64,000 nucleotides of DNA, from the NCBI RefSeq assembly GCF_001550135.1, contig NZ_LRUE01000024.1:434001-498000 (forward strand), read 5' to 3'. The notes under the pieces are model-generated. The model had not been told where the DNA came from. It ran no database searches and saw nothing but the letters and a program-made list of their open reading frames with translations. Position numbers and translations under genes: made by a program. This document shows, piece after piece, positions 51,010 through 60,070 of the stretch. Origin of the DNA: Pseudoalteromonas shioyasakiensis (GTDB lineage Bacteria; Pseudomonadota; Gammaproteobacteria; Enterobacterales; Alteromonadaceae). How positions within the stretch are numbered: the first letter of the stretch is position 1; each line of letters begins with the position of its first letter.

Positions 51010-52482
51010 ATGTTAAATCCATTTGATATCGTAATTTTTGGGGGCGGCGGTGATCTTGCGTTACGTAAGTTACTTCCTGCAATGTATCGCGCTTATCAAG
51101 AGGGCAACCTTCCTCAAGGTTCTCGTATCCTTCCTACGGTACGTGAAGAAAGCAAACGTAAAGAATACATCGAAACAGCACATAAAGCGTTACAAGACTT
51201 TTTAGGTAAAGGTGAGTACAACGCAAAAGATTGGAAAGCATTTTCAGCTTATCTTGTGCCAGTTGTAACGAATGTAACTGAAGCCGATGATGACTGGGAT
51301 AAACTAAAAGATATCCTTGATGAACACGATGCTGATAAGTCTCGTGTTTTTTACCTTTCATTACCACCTGCAGTGTACGGTAGCTGTTGTGAAATCTTAT
51401 CTAAGAAAGGTCTGATCACAGAAACGTCACGCGTTGTTGTTGAAAAACCGATTGGTTACTGTGGTGAGTCTGCTGAAGCAATCAATGCAAAAATTGCTGA
51501 ATACTTCAAAGAAGAGCAAGTATTCCGTATTGACCATTACTTAGGTAAAGAAACCGTACAAAACTTAATGGCACTGCGTTTTTCAAACTCACTGTTTGAA
51601 AACCTGTGGGATGCAAAATCAATCGATAACATCCAAATTAGCTTATCAGAAACAGTGGGCCTAGAAAGCCGCGCTGGTTTCTACGATAAAGCGGGTGCAT
51701 TACGCGATATGGTACAAAACCACTTGTTACAATTACTTTGCTTAGTGGCAATGGAATCACCAAACAAATTAAACGCGAACAGCATCCGTACTGAGAAATT
51801 AAAAGTACTTGAGTCGTTACGTCCGTTAGTGGCTGAAGATGTTGATGCAAACATTGTACGTGGTCAGTATGTACCAGGTAACTTAGACGGTAAAATCGTC
51901 CCAGGTTACTTAGAAGAATTAAACGAAGGTGCGAGCAAAACAGAAACTTTTGTTGCTATTCGTGCGCACATCGATAACTGGCGTTGGGCAGGTGTTCCTT
52001 TCTACCTTCGTACTGGTAAACGTATGAAAAAGCGTTGTGCTGAAATCGTTGTTGAATACAAAAAAGTATCTCACAACGTTTATACCGACAACGTAGGTAA
52101 CATTGAGCCAAATCGTCTTGTTATTCGTCTGCAACCAGAAGAAACAATTCAATTAACACTGATGTCTAAGCGCCTTGATAACCTTGAGATGCAATTAGAA
52201 CCAGTAACCATGAACATTGAGTTATCGCAAGCGTACAGTAATGGTTTCCATTCAGATGCTTACAAGCGCTTAATGTTAGATGCCGCAGCAAATAACCCAT
52301 CATTGTTTATTCACCGTGATGAAGTGCGTCAAGCATGGAAATGGATTGACCCAATCATTGAGCGTTGGCAAGAAAAAGGTGCACCATCGTTATACCGAGC
52401 TGGTACATGGGGCCCTGAAGATGCCGATGAGCTTTTAGAAGAAAACAACCACGTTTGGTTTAACACAGGCGATAAGGCGTAA
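51010..52482 (+). CDS. zwf: Glucose-6-phosphate dehydrogenase
   Basis: 490 residues. The NADP-binding N-terminus reads IFGGGGDLALRKL, and RIDHYLGKETVQNLMALRF is the substrate site with the catalytic His. It oxidises glucose-6-phosphate to 6-phosphogluconolactone. It is followed 5 bases later by pgl. In related bacteria edd or eda often follows; here those are absent. Confidence 0.95.
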   Translation: MLNPFDIVIFGGGGDLALRKLLPAMYRAYQEGNLPQGSRILPTVREESKRKEYIETAHKALQDFLGKGEYNAKDWKAFSAYLVPVVTNVTEADDDWDKLKDILDEHDADKSRVFYLSLPPAVYGSCCEILSKKGLITETSRVVVEKPIGYCGESAEAINAKIAEYFKEEQVFRIDHYLGKETVQNLMALRFSNSLFENLWDAKSIDNIQISLSETVGLESRAGFYDKAGALRDMVQNHLLQLLCLVAMESPNKLNANSIRTEKLKVLESLRPLVAEDVDANIVRGQYVPGNLDGKIVPGYLEELNEGASKTETFVAIRAHIDNWRWAGVPFYLRTGKRMKKRCAEIVVEYKKVSHNVYTDNVGNIEPNRLVIRLQPEETIQLTLMSKRLDNLEMQLEPVTMNIELSQAYSNGFHSDAYKRLMLDAAANNPSLFIHRDEVRQAWKWIDPIIERWQEKGAPSLYRAGTWGPEDADELLEENNHVWFNTGDKA

Positions 52483-52487
52483 TTAAG

Positions 52488-53198
52488 ATGGCAACAATTG
52501 TTGAAAAATTCTTTGCAAACAAAGACGAATTAACAGCTGAGCTTTCTTCAAGCCTTGAACAAAGTCTTGTTGCTGGTATTAAAGAAGATGGTCGTGCGGT
52601 ACTAATGGTATCGGGTGGCTCATCGCCAGCACCAGCTTATAAGCACTTATCGAACCTTGAACTTGACTGGGCAAACATTGATGTTGCTATGGTTGATGAG
52701 CGTTGGGTTGATGCTGATCATGAAAAAAGTAATGAAGCATTTATCAAAAGCACGCTATTACAAAACCATGGCGCTGCAGCTAATTTCGTAACAATGAAAA
52801 ATGACGCATTAACGGCACAAAATGGTGTAGCAGAATGTGAAGCTGCATACAAAGTATTAAAGCGTCCTTTTGATGTGACAATTTTAGGCATGGGTCCAGA
52901 TGGTCATACGGCTTCACTTTTCCCACATGCTGAAGGCCTTGAACACGGTCTTGCGACAGATGATTTAGTATGTGCAATTAACGCTATTGAAAGCGATGTA
53001 ACAGGTAAAATCACTGAGCGTATGACGTTAACTTTAGCTGCGATTGCAGACTCTAAAGTAGTGAAGCTTTTAATTAGCGGTGAAGAAAAGCTTGCTGTTT
53101 ACAAGCAAGCGAAAGAGGGCGGTGCAGTTGCTGACATGCCTTTACGTGCAGTATTGAATCACCCACATATCAATATTGAAGTTTATTGGGCGCCTTAA
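52488..53198 (+). CDS. pgl: 6-phosphogluconolactonase
   Basis: 236 residues of the glucosamine-6-phosphate isomerase/6-phosphogluconolactonase fold: VSGGSSPAPAYKHLS (phosphate-binding loop), VDERWVDADHEKSNEAF, and ILGMGPDGHTASLFPHAEGL. It hydrolyses the lactone made by Zwf. Directly after zwf on the same strand, so both belong to one operon. It is followed by a terminator (53221-53246). Confidence 0.92.
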   Translation: MATIVEKFFANKDELTAELSSSLEQSLVAGIKEDGRAVLMVSGGSSPAPAYKHLSNLELDWANIDVAMVDERWVDADHEKSNEAFIKSTLLQNHGAAANFVTMKNDALTAQNGVAECEAAYKVLKRPFDVTILGMGPDGHTASLFPHAEGLEHGLATDDLVCAINAIESDVTGKITERMTLTLAAIADSKVVKLLISGEEKLAVYKQAKEGGAVADMPLRAVLNHPHINIEVYWAP

Positions 53199-53220
53199 TC
53201 GCCTAATTAAAATCAAGGTC

Positions 53221-53248
53221 AAAAGCGAGCTATTATGCTCGCTTTTTT
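53221..53248 (+). terminator. Intrinsic terminator after pgl
   Basis: AAAAGCGAGC (53221-53230), loop TATTAT, GCTCGCTTTT (53237-53246), then TT. Confidence 0.9.
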
Positions 53249-53354
53249 GTTTTTAAATAGTCATCTTTAACGAACAGTATTGAATAAATACGCTTTCTTT
53301 AAATAGCCCGATAAAGTGTTAGACAAGTACAAAAGGGCTCTATATAATTGAAAA

Positions 53355-53368
53355 TGACAACGCTGTCA
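53355..53368. promoter_or_regulatory. LacI-type operator, distal, upstream of the TonB receptor gene
   Basis: TGACAACGCTGTCA, the exact reverse complement of the sites at 48972 and 53786. Confidence 0.7.
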
Positions 53369-53785
53369 TTGCTATTGATTGTTATTCTCAACATTCCCTT
53401 TAACTCATTCTGCCCAGAAAAAGTTAAAAATAATTTGTACATGACAGCGTGCTTTTAGAAATAGGTTAGTTTTTTAGGCTAATTTATTGTTAGATAACAG
53501 GTTTTATATAACTTTTAGTTATGGTTAATAAACGCCCAGTGGAAACTAAAGCTTACAAAAATGCATGTAATTTTTAGCTAATTTCAAAAACTCATCCTTT
53601 TGGTCTTTTCATCTGCAATATCACTCATGCTATATTTGCGCCGTTTATTTGTAACAATTCTTAAAAACTCAATATTAAATATTAGTTATATCAATAACTT
53701 GATTATTTCGTTGTAAATTTTTTGCACAAATTAACCAAAAAGATGTAGCACAAATGTAATTTAGAGTGTATGGTTTGTTACCAGA

Positions 53786-53799
53786 TGACAGCGTTGTCA
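53786..53799. promoter_or_regulatory. LacI-type operator, proximal, upstream of the TonB receptor gene
   Basis: TGACAGCGTTGTCA, identical to the pgi site; 57 bases before the receptor GTG start. Confidence 0.75.
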
Positions 53800-53855
53800 T
53801 CATCACTGGGCAGAAGTGATATAAAAAACCAACAAAATGATTCAAGGGGAATCCT

Positions 53856-56450
53856 GTGTTAGCTAAAAATTTTAAGAAAAGCTTATTAGCAGTTAATATC
53901 GGCCTCGTAATGAGTGCTGGGTTCACTGGCGCTGCATACGCAGCAGAAGAAACTAAAGTTCAAGAAGATGTTGAAGTAATTGAAGTTCGCGGTATTCGCC
54001 GTTCACTTGAAGCTTCAATGAATACTAAGCGCTTTGCTGACAGCGTTGTCGATGCTGTTTCTGCAGAAGACATCGGTAAGTTTCCTGATGGCGATGTAGG
54101 TGAAGCACTTGGTCGTATTTCAGGTGTTGCTGTTAACCGTCAATTCGGTCAAGGTCAGCAAGTGTCTATTCGTGGTGCTTCAAGCCAATTAACACGCACA
54201 CTTTTAAACGGTCAAACTGTTGCATCAACAGGTTGGTATGACCAACAATCAATCGACCGTAGCTTCAACTACACGCTTTTACCACCTGAATTAGTTGGTG
54301 AAATCCAAGTTTATAAATCTTCTCAAGCTGACGTTGTAGAAGGTGGTGTTGGTGGTACAGTTATTGTTAACACTCGTAAGCCACTTGATCTTGACGCTGG
54401 TACAACTTTCTTAAGTGCAAAAGGCGATTACGGCACAATCTCTGAAGAAACAGACCCTCAAGTTTCTGGCTTATTTAGCTGGAAAAATGACGAAGAAACA
54501 TTCGGTTTATTAGGTTCAGTATCTTGGGCTGAAACAAACTACCAACGTAACGGTATCGAATCACTGATCGGTTGGGGTGATATTGTTCCTACTACGTTCC
54601 AACAAGAGCGTGAGCGTACAGCATTAAATGCAACTTTCCAGTATCGTCCTACAGAAAACCTAGAGCTAGGTTTAAACATCATGAGCCTTGAGTTAGATGC
54701 AAACAATGCAAATACCTCAAACTTCGTAATGTTCCCTGACGACAAAGAAGCAGCTTGTGAGCAAACAAATGCATCAGGTACATGTACTTTCTACCGTCGT
54801 ACTGGTGAAGGTGTAAACCCAGGTTGGACTCAAACTTGGGCACGTATCGCAAGCATGTCATCTGACACTGCTGATTTTAGCCTTAAATACGAAGGTGAAA
54901 ACTTCACATTAAAAGGTCGTTTCGGTACAACTGAATCAGAAGGTGGTACAGACCTAACTGCAAACTACGGTAACTTCATCGGCGTTCCATCTGATTACGC
55001 TGGTACTTATGATGCTACTGGTGATGTGATCAAAATTGATATCAATAACAAATACTTTGAAGCATCAGATTTTGCAGGTCCATTATCTCCTGCTGGTTGG
55101 GCACTTAAAAAGCAACCTAACACAGATGAAGAAACTTACGCACAGTTAGACCTTTCATTCCCTGTTGATTTTGGTGCTATCACAGCAATCAAAACAGGTT
55201 TCCGTTGGGCTGACCATGAAGTAAAACAAGAGACTTACTCAACTACTTTAGTTGATACATTACCAAGTGGTGATGGTGAGACTTACTACTCAGGTACAAT
55301 GTCATCAGGTGCAGGTTTCACTTTACCTGAGCCAGATTTTGACAAAATGGTAGCTGATGCACGTGCTGCAATTGCAAGCTTCGATAATGATTCAGCTGTA
55401 TACCGCTCAGGTTACGGTACAATCGAAGAAGAAAACTTCGCAGTTTACGCAATGGCTGAGTTCTCTGCAGAATCTATCCGCGGTAACTTCGGTTTACGTT
55501 ATATCTCTACAGATGCAGAATCAGATTACTACGGTTTTGCAAATGGTGAGTACGAAAGTTCACTAAGCACAGATAAAGCGAGCTACAACGACGTATTACC
55601 TAGCATCAATATCGCATTCGATTTAGCTGAAGATGTAATTTTACGTACCTCTGCTGCACAAGTTATTGCACGTCCTAACTACACAGATATGTTCTCTGCA
55701 TCATCTTTTGCAGGTTACGCTGATGGTACAGCAAATAACGAAGTACTAACTAAAGGTAACGTAGGCCTTAACCCATTCAAAGCAACTCAAGCTGATTTAG
55801 GTATCGAGTGGTACTTTGATGGTGACGGTATGGTAAGTGCAACTTACTTCTTCAAAGACATCACATCATTTGTTACTTCAAGCCAAATCTTGAATCAACA
55901 AATCGGTGTTGTAGACCCAGATACTCAAGGTGATAACTGGACGCTATCTACTAAGCTTAATGCAAGTGGTGGCCAAATCGAAGGTATCGAGCTACAAATT
56001 CAAGATGGCTTTGACAGTGGCTTTGGTTATTCAGCAAACTACACATTCGTAGATGCACCATCAGAAGCTGAAAACTACCCAGATATGATCCCATTATTCT
56101 CAGATTCGTCTAAGCATACTGTGAACTTAGTGGGTTACTATGAAACAGATACTTACTCAGCACGTTTAGCTTATAACTGGCGTTCAGAGTACATGATCCG
56201 TGAGCTACCTGGTTTCTACGGTAACCGTGAGCACCAATCATACGGTACGCTTGATTTCAGTGCTAACTACAGCGTAACTGATAACATTGACGTAACGTTT
56301 GAAGCTGTTAACTTAACTGAAGAAGACAGCGTACAAATCGGTGTTGCTCCTTCTGATGCAGAAGTAGTTCCTGAGCTTCGTAACGGCTACCCAGCATGGA
56401 GCTTTGAAGGTGAAGCACGCTACAAGCTAGGTGTATCACTACGTTTCTAA
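53856..56450 (+). CDS. TonB-dependent outer-membrane receptor (probable carbohydrate type)
   Basis: 864 residues: signal peptide (about 1-29, cleavage near AYA-AEE), TonB box region VEVIEVRGIRRSLE, plug domain with DVGEALGRISGVAVNRQF and VSIRGASSQLTRTLLNG, then a long beta-barrel ending in a terminal Phe (YKLGVSLRF). GTG start at 53856 with AGGGG upstream. Plug forms of this type (beginning EVIEVRGIRRSL) are common in carbohydrate-uptake receptors of Alteromonadales. Two LacI-type operators upstream suggest sugar control. It is followed by a halogenase-family gene and SapC, a common association. Substrate is unknown. Confidence 0.88.
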   Translation: MLAKNFKKSLLAVNIGLVMSAGFTGAAYAAEETKVQEDVEVIEVRGIRRSLEASMNTKRFADSVVDAVSAEDIGKFPDGDVGEALGRISGVAVNRQFGQGQQVSIRGASSQLTRTLLNGQTVASTGWYDQQSIDRSFNYTLLPPELVGEIQVYKSSQADVVEGGVGGTVIVNTRKPLDLDAGTTFLSAKGDYGTISEETDPQVSGLFSWKNDEETFGLLGSVSWAETNYQRNGIESLIGWGDIVPTTFQQERERTALNATFQYRPTENLELGLNIMSLELDANNANTSNFVMFPDDKEAACEQTNASGTCTFYRRTGEGVNPGWTQTWARIASMSSDTADFSLKYEGENFTLKGRFGTTESEGGTDLTANYGNFIGVPSDYAGTYDATGDVIKIDINNKYFEASDFAGPLSPAGWALKKQPNTDEETYAQLDLSFPVDFGAITAIKTGFRWADHEVKQETYSTTLVDTLPSGDGETYYSGTMSSGAGFTLPEPDFDKMVADARAAIASFDNDSAVYRSGYGTIEEENFAVYAMAEFSAESIRGNFGLRYISTDAESDYYGFANGEYESSLSTDKASYNDVLPSINIAFDLAEDVILRTSAAQVIARPNYTDMFSASSFAGYADGTANNEVLTKGNVGLNPFKATQADLGIEWYFDGDGMVSATYFFKDITSFVTSSQILNQQIGVVDPDTQGDNWTLSTKLNASGGQIEGIELQIQDGFDSGFGYSANYTFVDAPSEAENYPDMIPLFSDSSKHTVNLVGYYETDTYSARLAYNWRSEYMIRELPGFYGNREHQSYGTLDFSANYSVTDNIDVTFEAVNLTEEDSVQIGVAPSDAEVVPELRNGYPAWSFEGEARYKLGVSLRF
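54038..54051. promoter_or_regulatory. Intragenic LacI-type operator-like site
   Basis: TGACAGCGTTGTCG, one base different from the site at 53786, lying 182 bases inside the receptor coding sequence. It could support looping or roadblock repression, or be chance within the codons for ADSVV. Confidence 0.4.
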
Positions 56451-56475
56451 TCTGATTTAGATAACGAAATTAAGA

Positions 56476-56500
56476 AAGCCCAGCTCGCACTGGGCTTTTT
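56476..56500 (+). terminator. Terminator after the TonB receptor gene
   Basis: AAGCCCAG (56476-56483)/CTGGGCTT (56490-56497) with loop CTCGCA, followed by TTT. Confidence 0.85.
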
Positions 56501-56508
56501 TGTGAGTA

Positions 56509-56717
56509 ATACCAATCCGCAATAATACTTAGTCATTTTGAGGGATTAAACCTGTCGCTAACTGCGTTAAAAATTTCTGATTTACGACTGCATGGATGCA
56601 GAAGGTAGAGCAATGCAGGAGCAATTGCCGAGCACAACTAAATAACGAAATTTTTGCCTTGTTATCAACGAGGTTTTCTTACCTCAAAATAGACTATTTA
56701 ATTAAGCAAATTGGTAT
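56509..56717. mobile_element. MITE-like palindromic element, about 210 bp
   Basis: The left end ATACCAATCCGCAATAATAC and the right end (read in reverse complement) ATACCAATTTGCTTAATTAA start the same way, and both ends continue through TAGTC, TTTTGAGG and AAAAATTTC segments, so the terminal inverted repeats are imperfect but about 75 bases long. The middle is unique and non-coding. It lies between the receptor terminator and the halogenase-family gene, whose promoter may be inside it. No transposase. Confidence 0.7.
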
Positions 56718-56735
56718 AAAAGTGGGCGAGTAAAA

Positions 56736-58247
56736 ATGATAAAAAAAATCGCAATTGTTGGTGGCGGAACAGCAGGTTGGTTAGCCGCTAACCATTTGGG
56801 TCATGCGCTTTTGCAAAGTGGTATTGAGATCACGTTAATCGAGTCTCCTAATATTGCCAGCATAGGTGTCGGTGAAGGTACTGTTCCTTCGATGCGCAAC
56901 TCTTTGCAAAAGTTTGGTATCAGTGAAAGTGACTTTATCAATGAATGTGATGTTACTTTTAAGCAGTCAATCAAGTTTGTAAATTGGCTAGATAAACACA
57001 AACATGGTGCTAACTTTTACCATCATTTATTTGATCACCCACATATATTCGGTGAGGAGTTAACGCAGCAGTGGCTTGCTGAGGGTAACGGTAATGATTA
57101 CGCCGAGTTTGTTTCTAAGCAACATGCGTGTTGTGAAAATAACCTAGCACCGAAAACAATTGCGACACCGCAATATGCAGGTATCAATGGCTATGCCTAT
57201 CATTTTGATGCTAAAAAGTTTGCTGCATTCTTAGGAAGCCATGCCACGCAACATTTTGCTGTAAAACACCTGTTTGCAGAAATTAAAGATGTCAGCTGTG
57301 ATGAGCAAGGTTTTATTACACACCTAATCGACTCAGAGGGTAACGCCTTAGAGTTTGACTTTATTATTGATTGCTCCGGTTTTTCGGCTGCCTTTATTGG
57401 GCAAAAACTAGGGGTGGGCTTTGTTGATAAGTCAGATAGTTTATTAACTGATACTGCAATCACATTGCAAGTACCGACACAAAACGATGATGAAATACCG
57501 CCTTACACTATTGCTACAGCACACCAAGCTGGTTGGATCTGGGATATTGCGCTCACAGAGCGAAGAGGAGTGGGGTTTGTTTATTCATCTAAGTATATGA
57601 GTGATGAGCAAGCACACGCTAAATTGCATCATTATTTAGGTAATAAATTTGAGCACTTAACGCCAAGAAAGATCCCGATGAAAGTAGGGCACAGAGAAAA
57701 AATGTGGCACAAAAACTGTGTCGCTATAGGGTTGTCGCAAGGATTTGTTGAGCCACTTGAAGCAACTGCCATCTTAATTGCAGACTTTTCTGCGGGGTTA
57801 TTAGCAAAGCGTTTTCCGCGTACCCGAGATGACATTAACTTAGTTGCTGATGATTATAATCAGCAGGTGAATTATGTATGGCAACAAACGTTCGATTTTA
57901 TAAAAATGCATTACTGTATTTCGGATAGAACTGATTCGGCTTTTTGGCGTGATAACAAAAAAACCGACCAGTTATCAGAAAAACTAAAAAATAACCTAGC
58001 ACGCTGGCAGCGCTTTACACCAGTACGCGAAGACTTTGCCAGTAAGTTTGATTTATTCGACTTAGAAAACTACTTATATGTATTGTTTGGTATGCATTAT
58101 GTACCCACCAAGCAGCAATCTAAGCAGAGCGACAACCAACAAGTTGCTGAATTTAAACAGCAGCGCGTCAATCAGCTATTAAGCGAGCTACCTAAACACA
58201 GAGAGCTGTTAAATAAAATAAAGAAATTTGGCTTACAGAAAAACTAA
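56736..58247 (+). CDS. Tryptophan halogenase-family FAD-dependent protein
   Basis: 503 residues. FAD-binding IVGGGTAGWLAANHLGHAL at the N-terminus, FKQSIKFVNW with a candidate catalytic lysine (Lys76 or Lys80, to be aligned with PrnA Lys79), and SQGFVEPLEATAI with the conserved Glu. The family WxWxIP motif reads WIWDIA (Trp267-Ala272), so the last Pro is Ala. Many proteins of this group next to TonB receptors, SapC and DUF6445 have no shown halogenase activity; the role may be oxidation of a sugar or peptide. No ribosome binding site is clear. Confidence 0.82.
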   Translation: MIKKIAIVGGGTAGWLAANHLGHALLQSGIEITLIESPNIASIGVGEGTVPSMRNSLQKFGISESDFINECDVTFKQSIKFVNWLDKHKHGANFYHHLFDHPHIFGEELTQQWLAEGNGNDYAEFVSKQHACCENNLAPKTIATPQYAGINGYAYHFDAKKFAAFLGSHATQHFAVKHLFAEIKDVSCDEQGFITHLIDSEGNALEFDFIIDCSGFSAAFIGQKLGVGFVDKSDSLLTDTAITLQVPTQNDDEIPPYTIATAHQAGWIWDIALTERRGVGFVYSSKYMSDEQAHAKLHHYLGNKFEHLTPRKIPMKVGHREKMWHKNCVAIGLSQGFVEPLEATAILIADFSAGLLAKRFPRTRDDINLVADDYNQQVNYVWQQTFDFIKMHYCISDRTDSAFWRDNKKTDQLSEKLKNNLARWQRFTPVREDFASKFDLFDLENYLYVLFGMHYVPTKQQSKQSDNQQVAEFKQQRVNQLLSELPKHRELLNKIKKFGLQKN

Positions 58248-58285
58248 CTTTATTAACTGAGCTGGCTAAAAAAGTATTAGCCAGC

Positions 58286-58996
58286 TTAGCTAATTCTAAA
58301 AAACGAAGAGATAGATAAACGGCTGTTGCTTATATCATTGCTGTACCCTTTGTGATTAAAAAGAGCTGCGCTATGCAATAGGTTGCTCTTATAAATTACG
58401 AGCCTATTTACCTTCGCTTCAATATCCACTACTTTTTCAAAAAGCCCTGTTGTTTCATTTAAATAGCCTTGATGAGTTGCGCTGTATTTTTCAGTATCAG
58501 CAATCATGTTATGCACGCTATTTCGGTTATCAGCTGTCACTTTAATAATATTCTCAGGCAGGTATTTGTATATGCCTGTGCCGCCCCATTCTTTAGGAGA
58601 CAAATAATGCACTGCTGCAAATGTTTTATCATCCGTTGAATCAATATGTGGCATACGCTGCAAGGTATTTAATTCATTCGCATTTTGAGTAACTAATGAA
58701 AGCTTACAGCGATGAAGATATAAATTATTTTCACCGCTTGTAATGATCCCTTGCTCTAAAAGCTCGTTAAGTAGCTGCTCAAAAGCTCGGTAGTAAGGCG
58801 CAGGCATTTCATCTCGTTTGCCAGGGTATAGAGTGCCATCGCTGCCAAAAGGCTGGAAATAGGCTGTCTCTGTGGCAAATTGATAAACTGGCTCAAGGTT
58901 GTGTAAAAAGTCATCAATAATAATAACCGTCTCATTAATTTCACCAATAAACACTTGGCTTATTTTATAGTCTTTATTTAATTGATAGCCTTCCAT
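58286..58996 (-). CDS. DUF6445 family protein (2-oxoglutarate/Fe(II)-oxygenase-like)
   Basis: 236 residues from ATG 58996 (a GTG at 58999 is in frame). The pattern MPHIDSTDDKTFAAVHYLSP (H-x-D) and a later LLHSAALFNHKG histidine fit a double-stranded beta-helix with an iron site. DUF6445 genes usually sit with tryptophan halogenase-like and SapC genes. It is on the opposite strand to the halogenase (convergent). Substrate unknown. Confidence 0.72.
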   Translation of the reverse strand: MEGYQLNKDYKISQVFIGEINETVIIIDDFLHNLEPVYQFATETAYFQPFGSDGTLYPGKRDEMPAPYYRAFEQLLNELLEQGIITSGENNLYLHRCKLSLVTQNANELNTLQRMPHIDSTDDKTFAAVHYLSPKEWGGTGIYKYLPENIIKVTADNRNSVHNMIADTEKYSATHQGYLNETTGLFEKVVDIEAKVNRLVIYKSNLLHSAALFNHKGYSNDISNSRLSISSFFRIS

Positions 58997-59241
58997 CACT
59001 TGCCTTAATTTTGTCCATGATATTTTGAATATACTAACAAAAATAGTGGCTTATGCGTGATAATATTTACCTACTAATCGTTTGTTTTTTCATCGCTAGG
59101 GGTTAATTAGCAGGGTGGGTAAATTTGTTAATTTATAATGTACAAACTGCCACAAAATTTTCACTTCCTTTTTGTTGCCAAAACCTATAGGCTTTGGGCA
59201 CTAACAGCAAAAACATATTATAAAATTAATGGAGCAGTATC

Positions 59242-59946
59242 ATGGCGGAGCAACAAGTACAGCCTTTACATAACGAAAAACATGCCAACACTAAAATTCA
59301 AAATGGCATCAACATTGAGTTCATGAAAACTCAGCACTTAGTACCTGTGGTTGCACACGAATTTGCACGCATCGCAAATGAATTCCCAATGGCATTTGTT
59401 AAAAACAACGAATCAGGTCAATTCCAAGCAGTTGCTTTATTTGGTCTAGAGCCAGGCGAGAACCTTTTCATTCAAGACGACAAATGGACAGCTGCATTTG
59501 CACCTATGTCTATGACTCGTTACCCACTAGGTCTTGTTAAGCACCCAGAAGCTGACCAATTTGGTATCGTAATCGACGAAGCAAGCCCACTTGTAAGCGA
59601 AGAAACAGGTAATGCACTTTTCGAAAACGGTGAAGAAACTGAATACCTTAAGCGTCGTAAAGAAGCACTTGTTTCTTTCATCGAGTTCTCTCAGGTAACT
59701 GAAGCATTCACTAAGTACCTTGCAGATAAAGAACTACTAGTAGCTCAAACGCTAACTGTAGAAATCAAAGGTGAGAAAAAAGACATCAACGGTATCTACC
59801 TTGTTGACGAGAAAAAACTTAACTCACTAAGCGATGAAGAGTTCTTAGACCTTCGTAAGCGTGGCTACTTAGCACCTATCTACTCTTTCTTAACGTCTAC
59901 TCATCAAGTAGCACGTTTAGCACGTTTAAAAGCAGCTAAAGCTTAA
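59242..59946 (+). CDS. SapC family protein
   Basis: 234 residues. HLVPVVAHEFARIANEFPMAFVKN, then FIQDDKWTAAFAPMSMTRYPLG, match the SapC family, found near S-layer or TonB-receptor genes; it lacks known catalytic residues. It may act with the receptor and halogenase-family protein. ATG 59242 has GGAG upstream; its codon use resembles the highly expressed pgi/zwf genes. A terminator follows at 59961. Confidence 0.8.
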   Translation: MAEQQVQPLHNEKHANTKIQNGINIEFMKTQHLVPVVAHEFARIANEFPMAFVKNNESGQFQAVALFGLEPGENLFIQDDKWTAAFAPMSMTRYPLGLVKHPEADQFGIVIDEASPLVSEETGNALFENGEETEYLKRRKEALVSFIEFSQVTEAFTKYLADKELLVAQTLTVEIKGEKKDINGIYLVDEKKLNSLSDEEFLDLRKRGYLAPIYSFLTSTHQVARLARLKAAKA

Positions 59947-59960
59947 TTTTAAACAGCTGA

Positions 59961-59990
59961 AAAAAGCGCCATTTGGCGCTTTTTTTGTTT
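59961..59990 (+). terminator. Terminator after the SapC gene
   Basis: AAAAAGCGCC (59961-59970), loop ATTT, GGCGCTTTTT (59975-59984), then TT. Confidence 0.85.
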
Positions 59991-60070
59991 CTTTCGTCGG
60001 TTAAAGCTTGAAATGCAGCGCCGAATTATTCACATTGGGCTTACAAACTAAAATAAATATAAGTGCCCCT

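Larger units (their letters stand above)
53249..53855. other. Long upstream region of the TonB receptor gene
   Basis: About 600 AT-rich non-coding bases. They hold two LacI-type operators (53355-53368 and 53786-53799) and a half site (ATGACAGCGT, 53441-53450). The distance between the two full sites, 431 bases, would allow looping. No small gene was found; a frame at 53675-53926 on the minus strand overlaps these sites and the receptor start and has no support. Confidence 0.6.

Noticed and set aside
53675..53926. Minus-strand small gene upstream of the TonB receptor
   Set aside because: It overlaps the receptor start and the operator site, and has no recognised domain or ribosome binding site.
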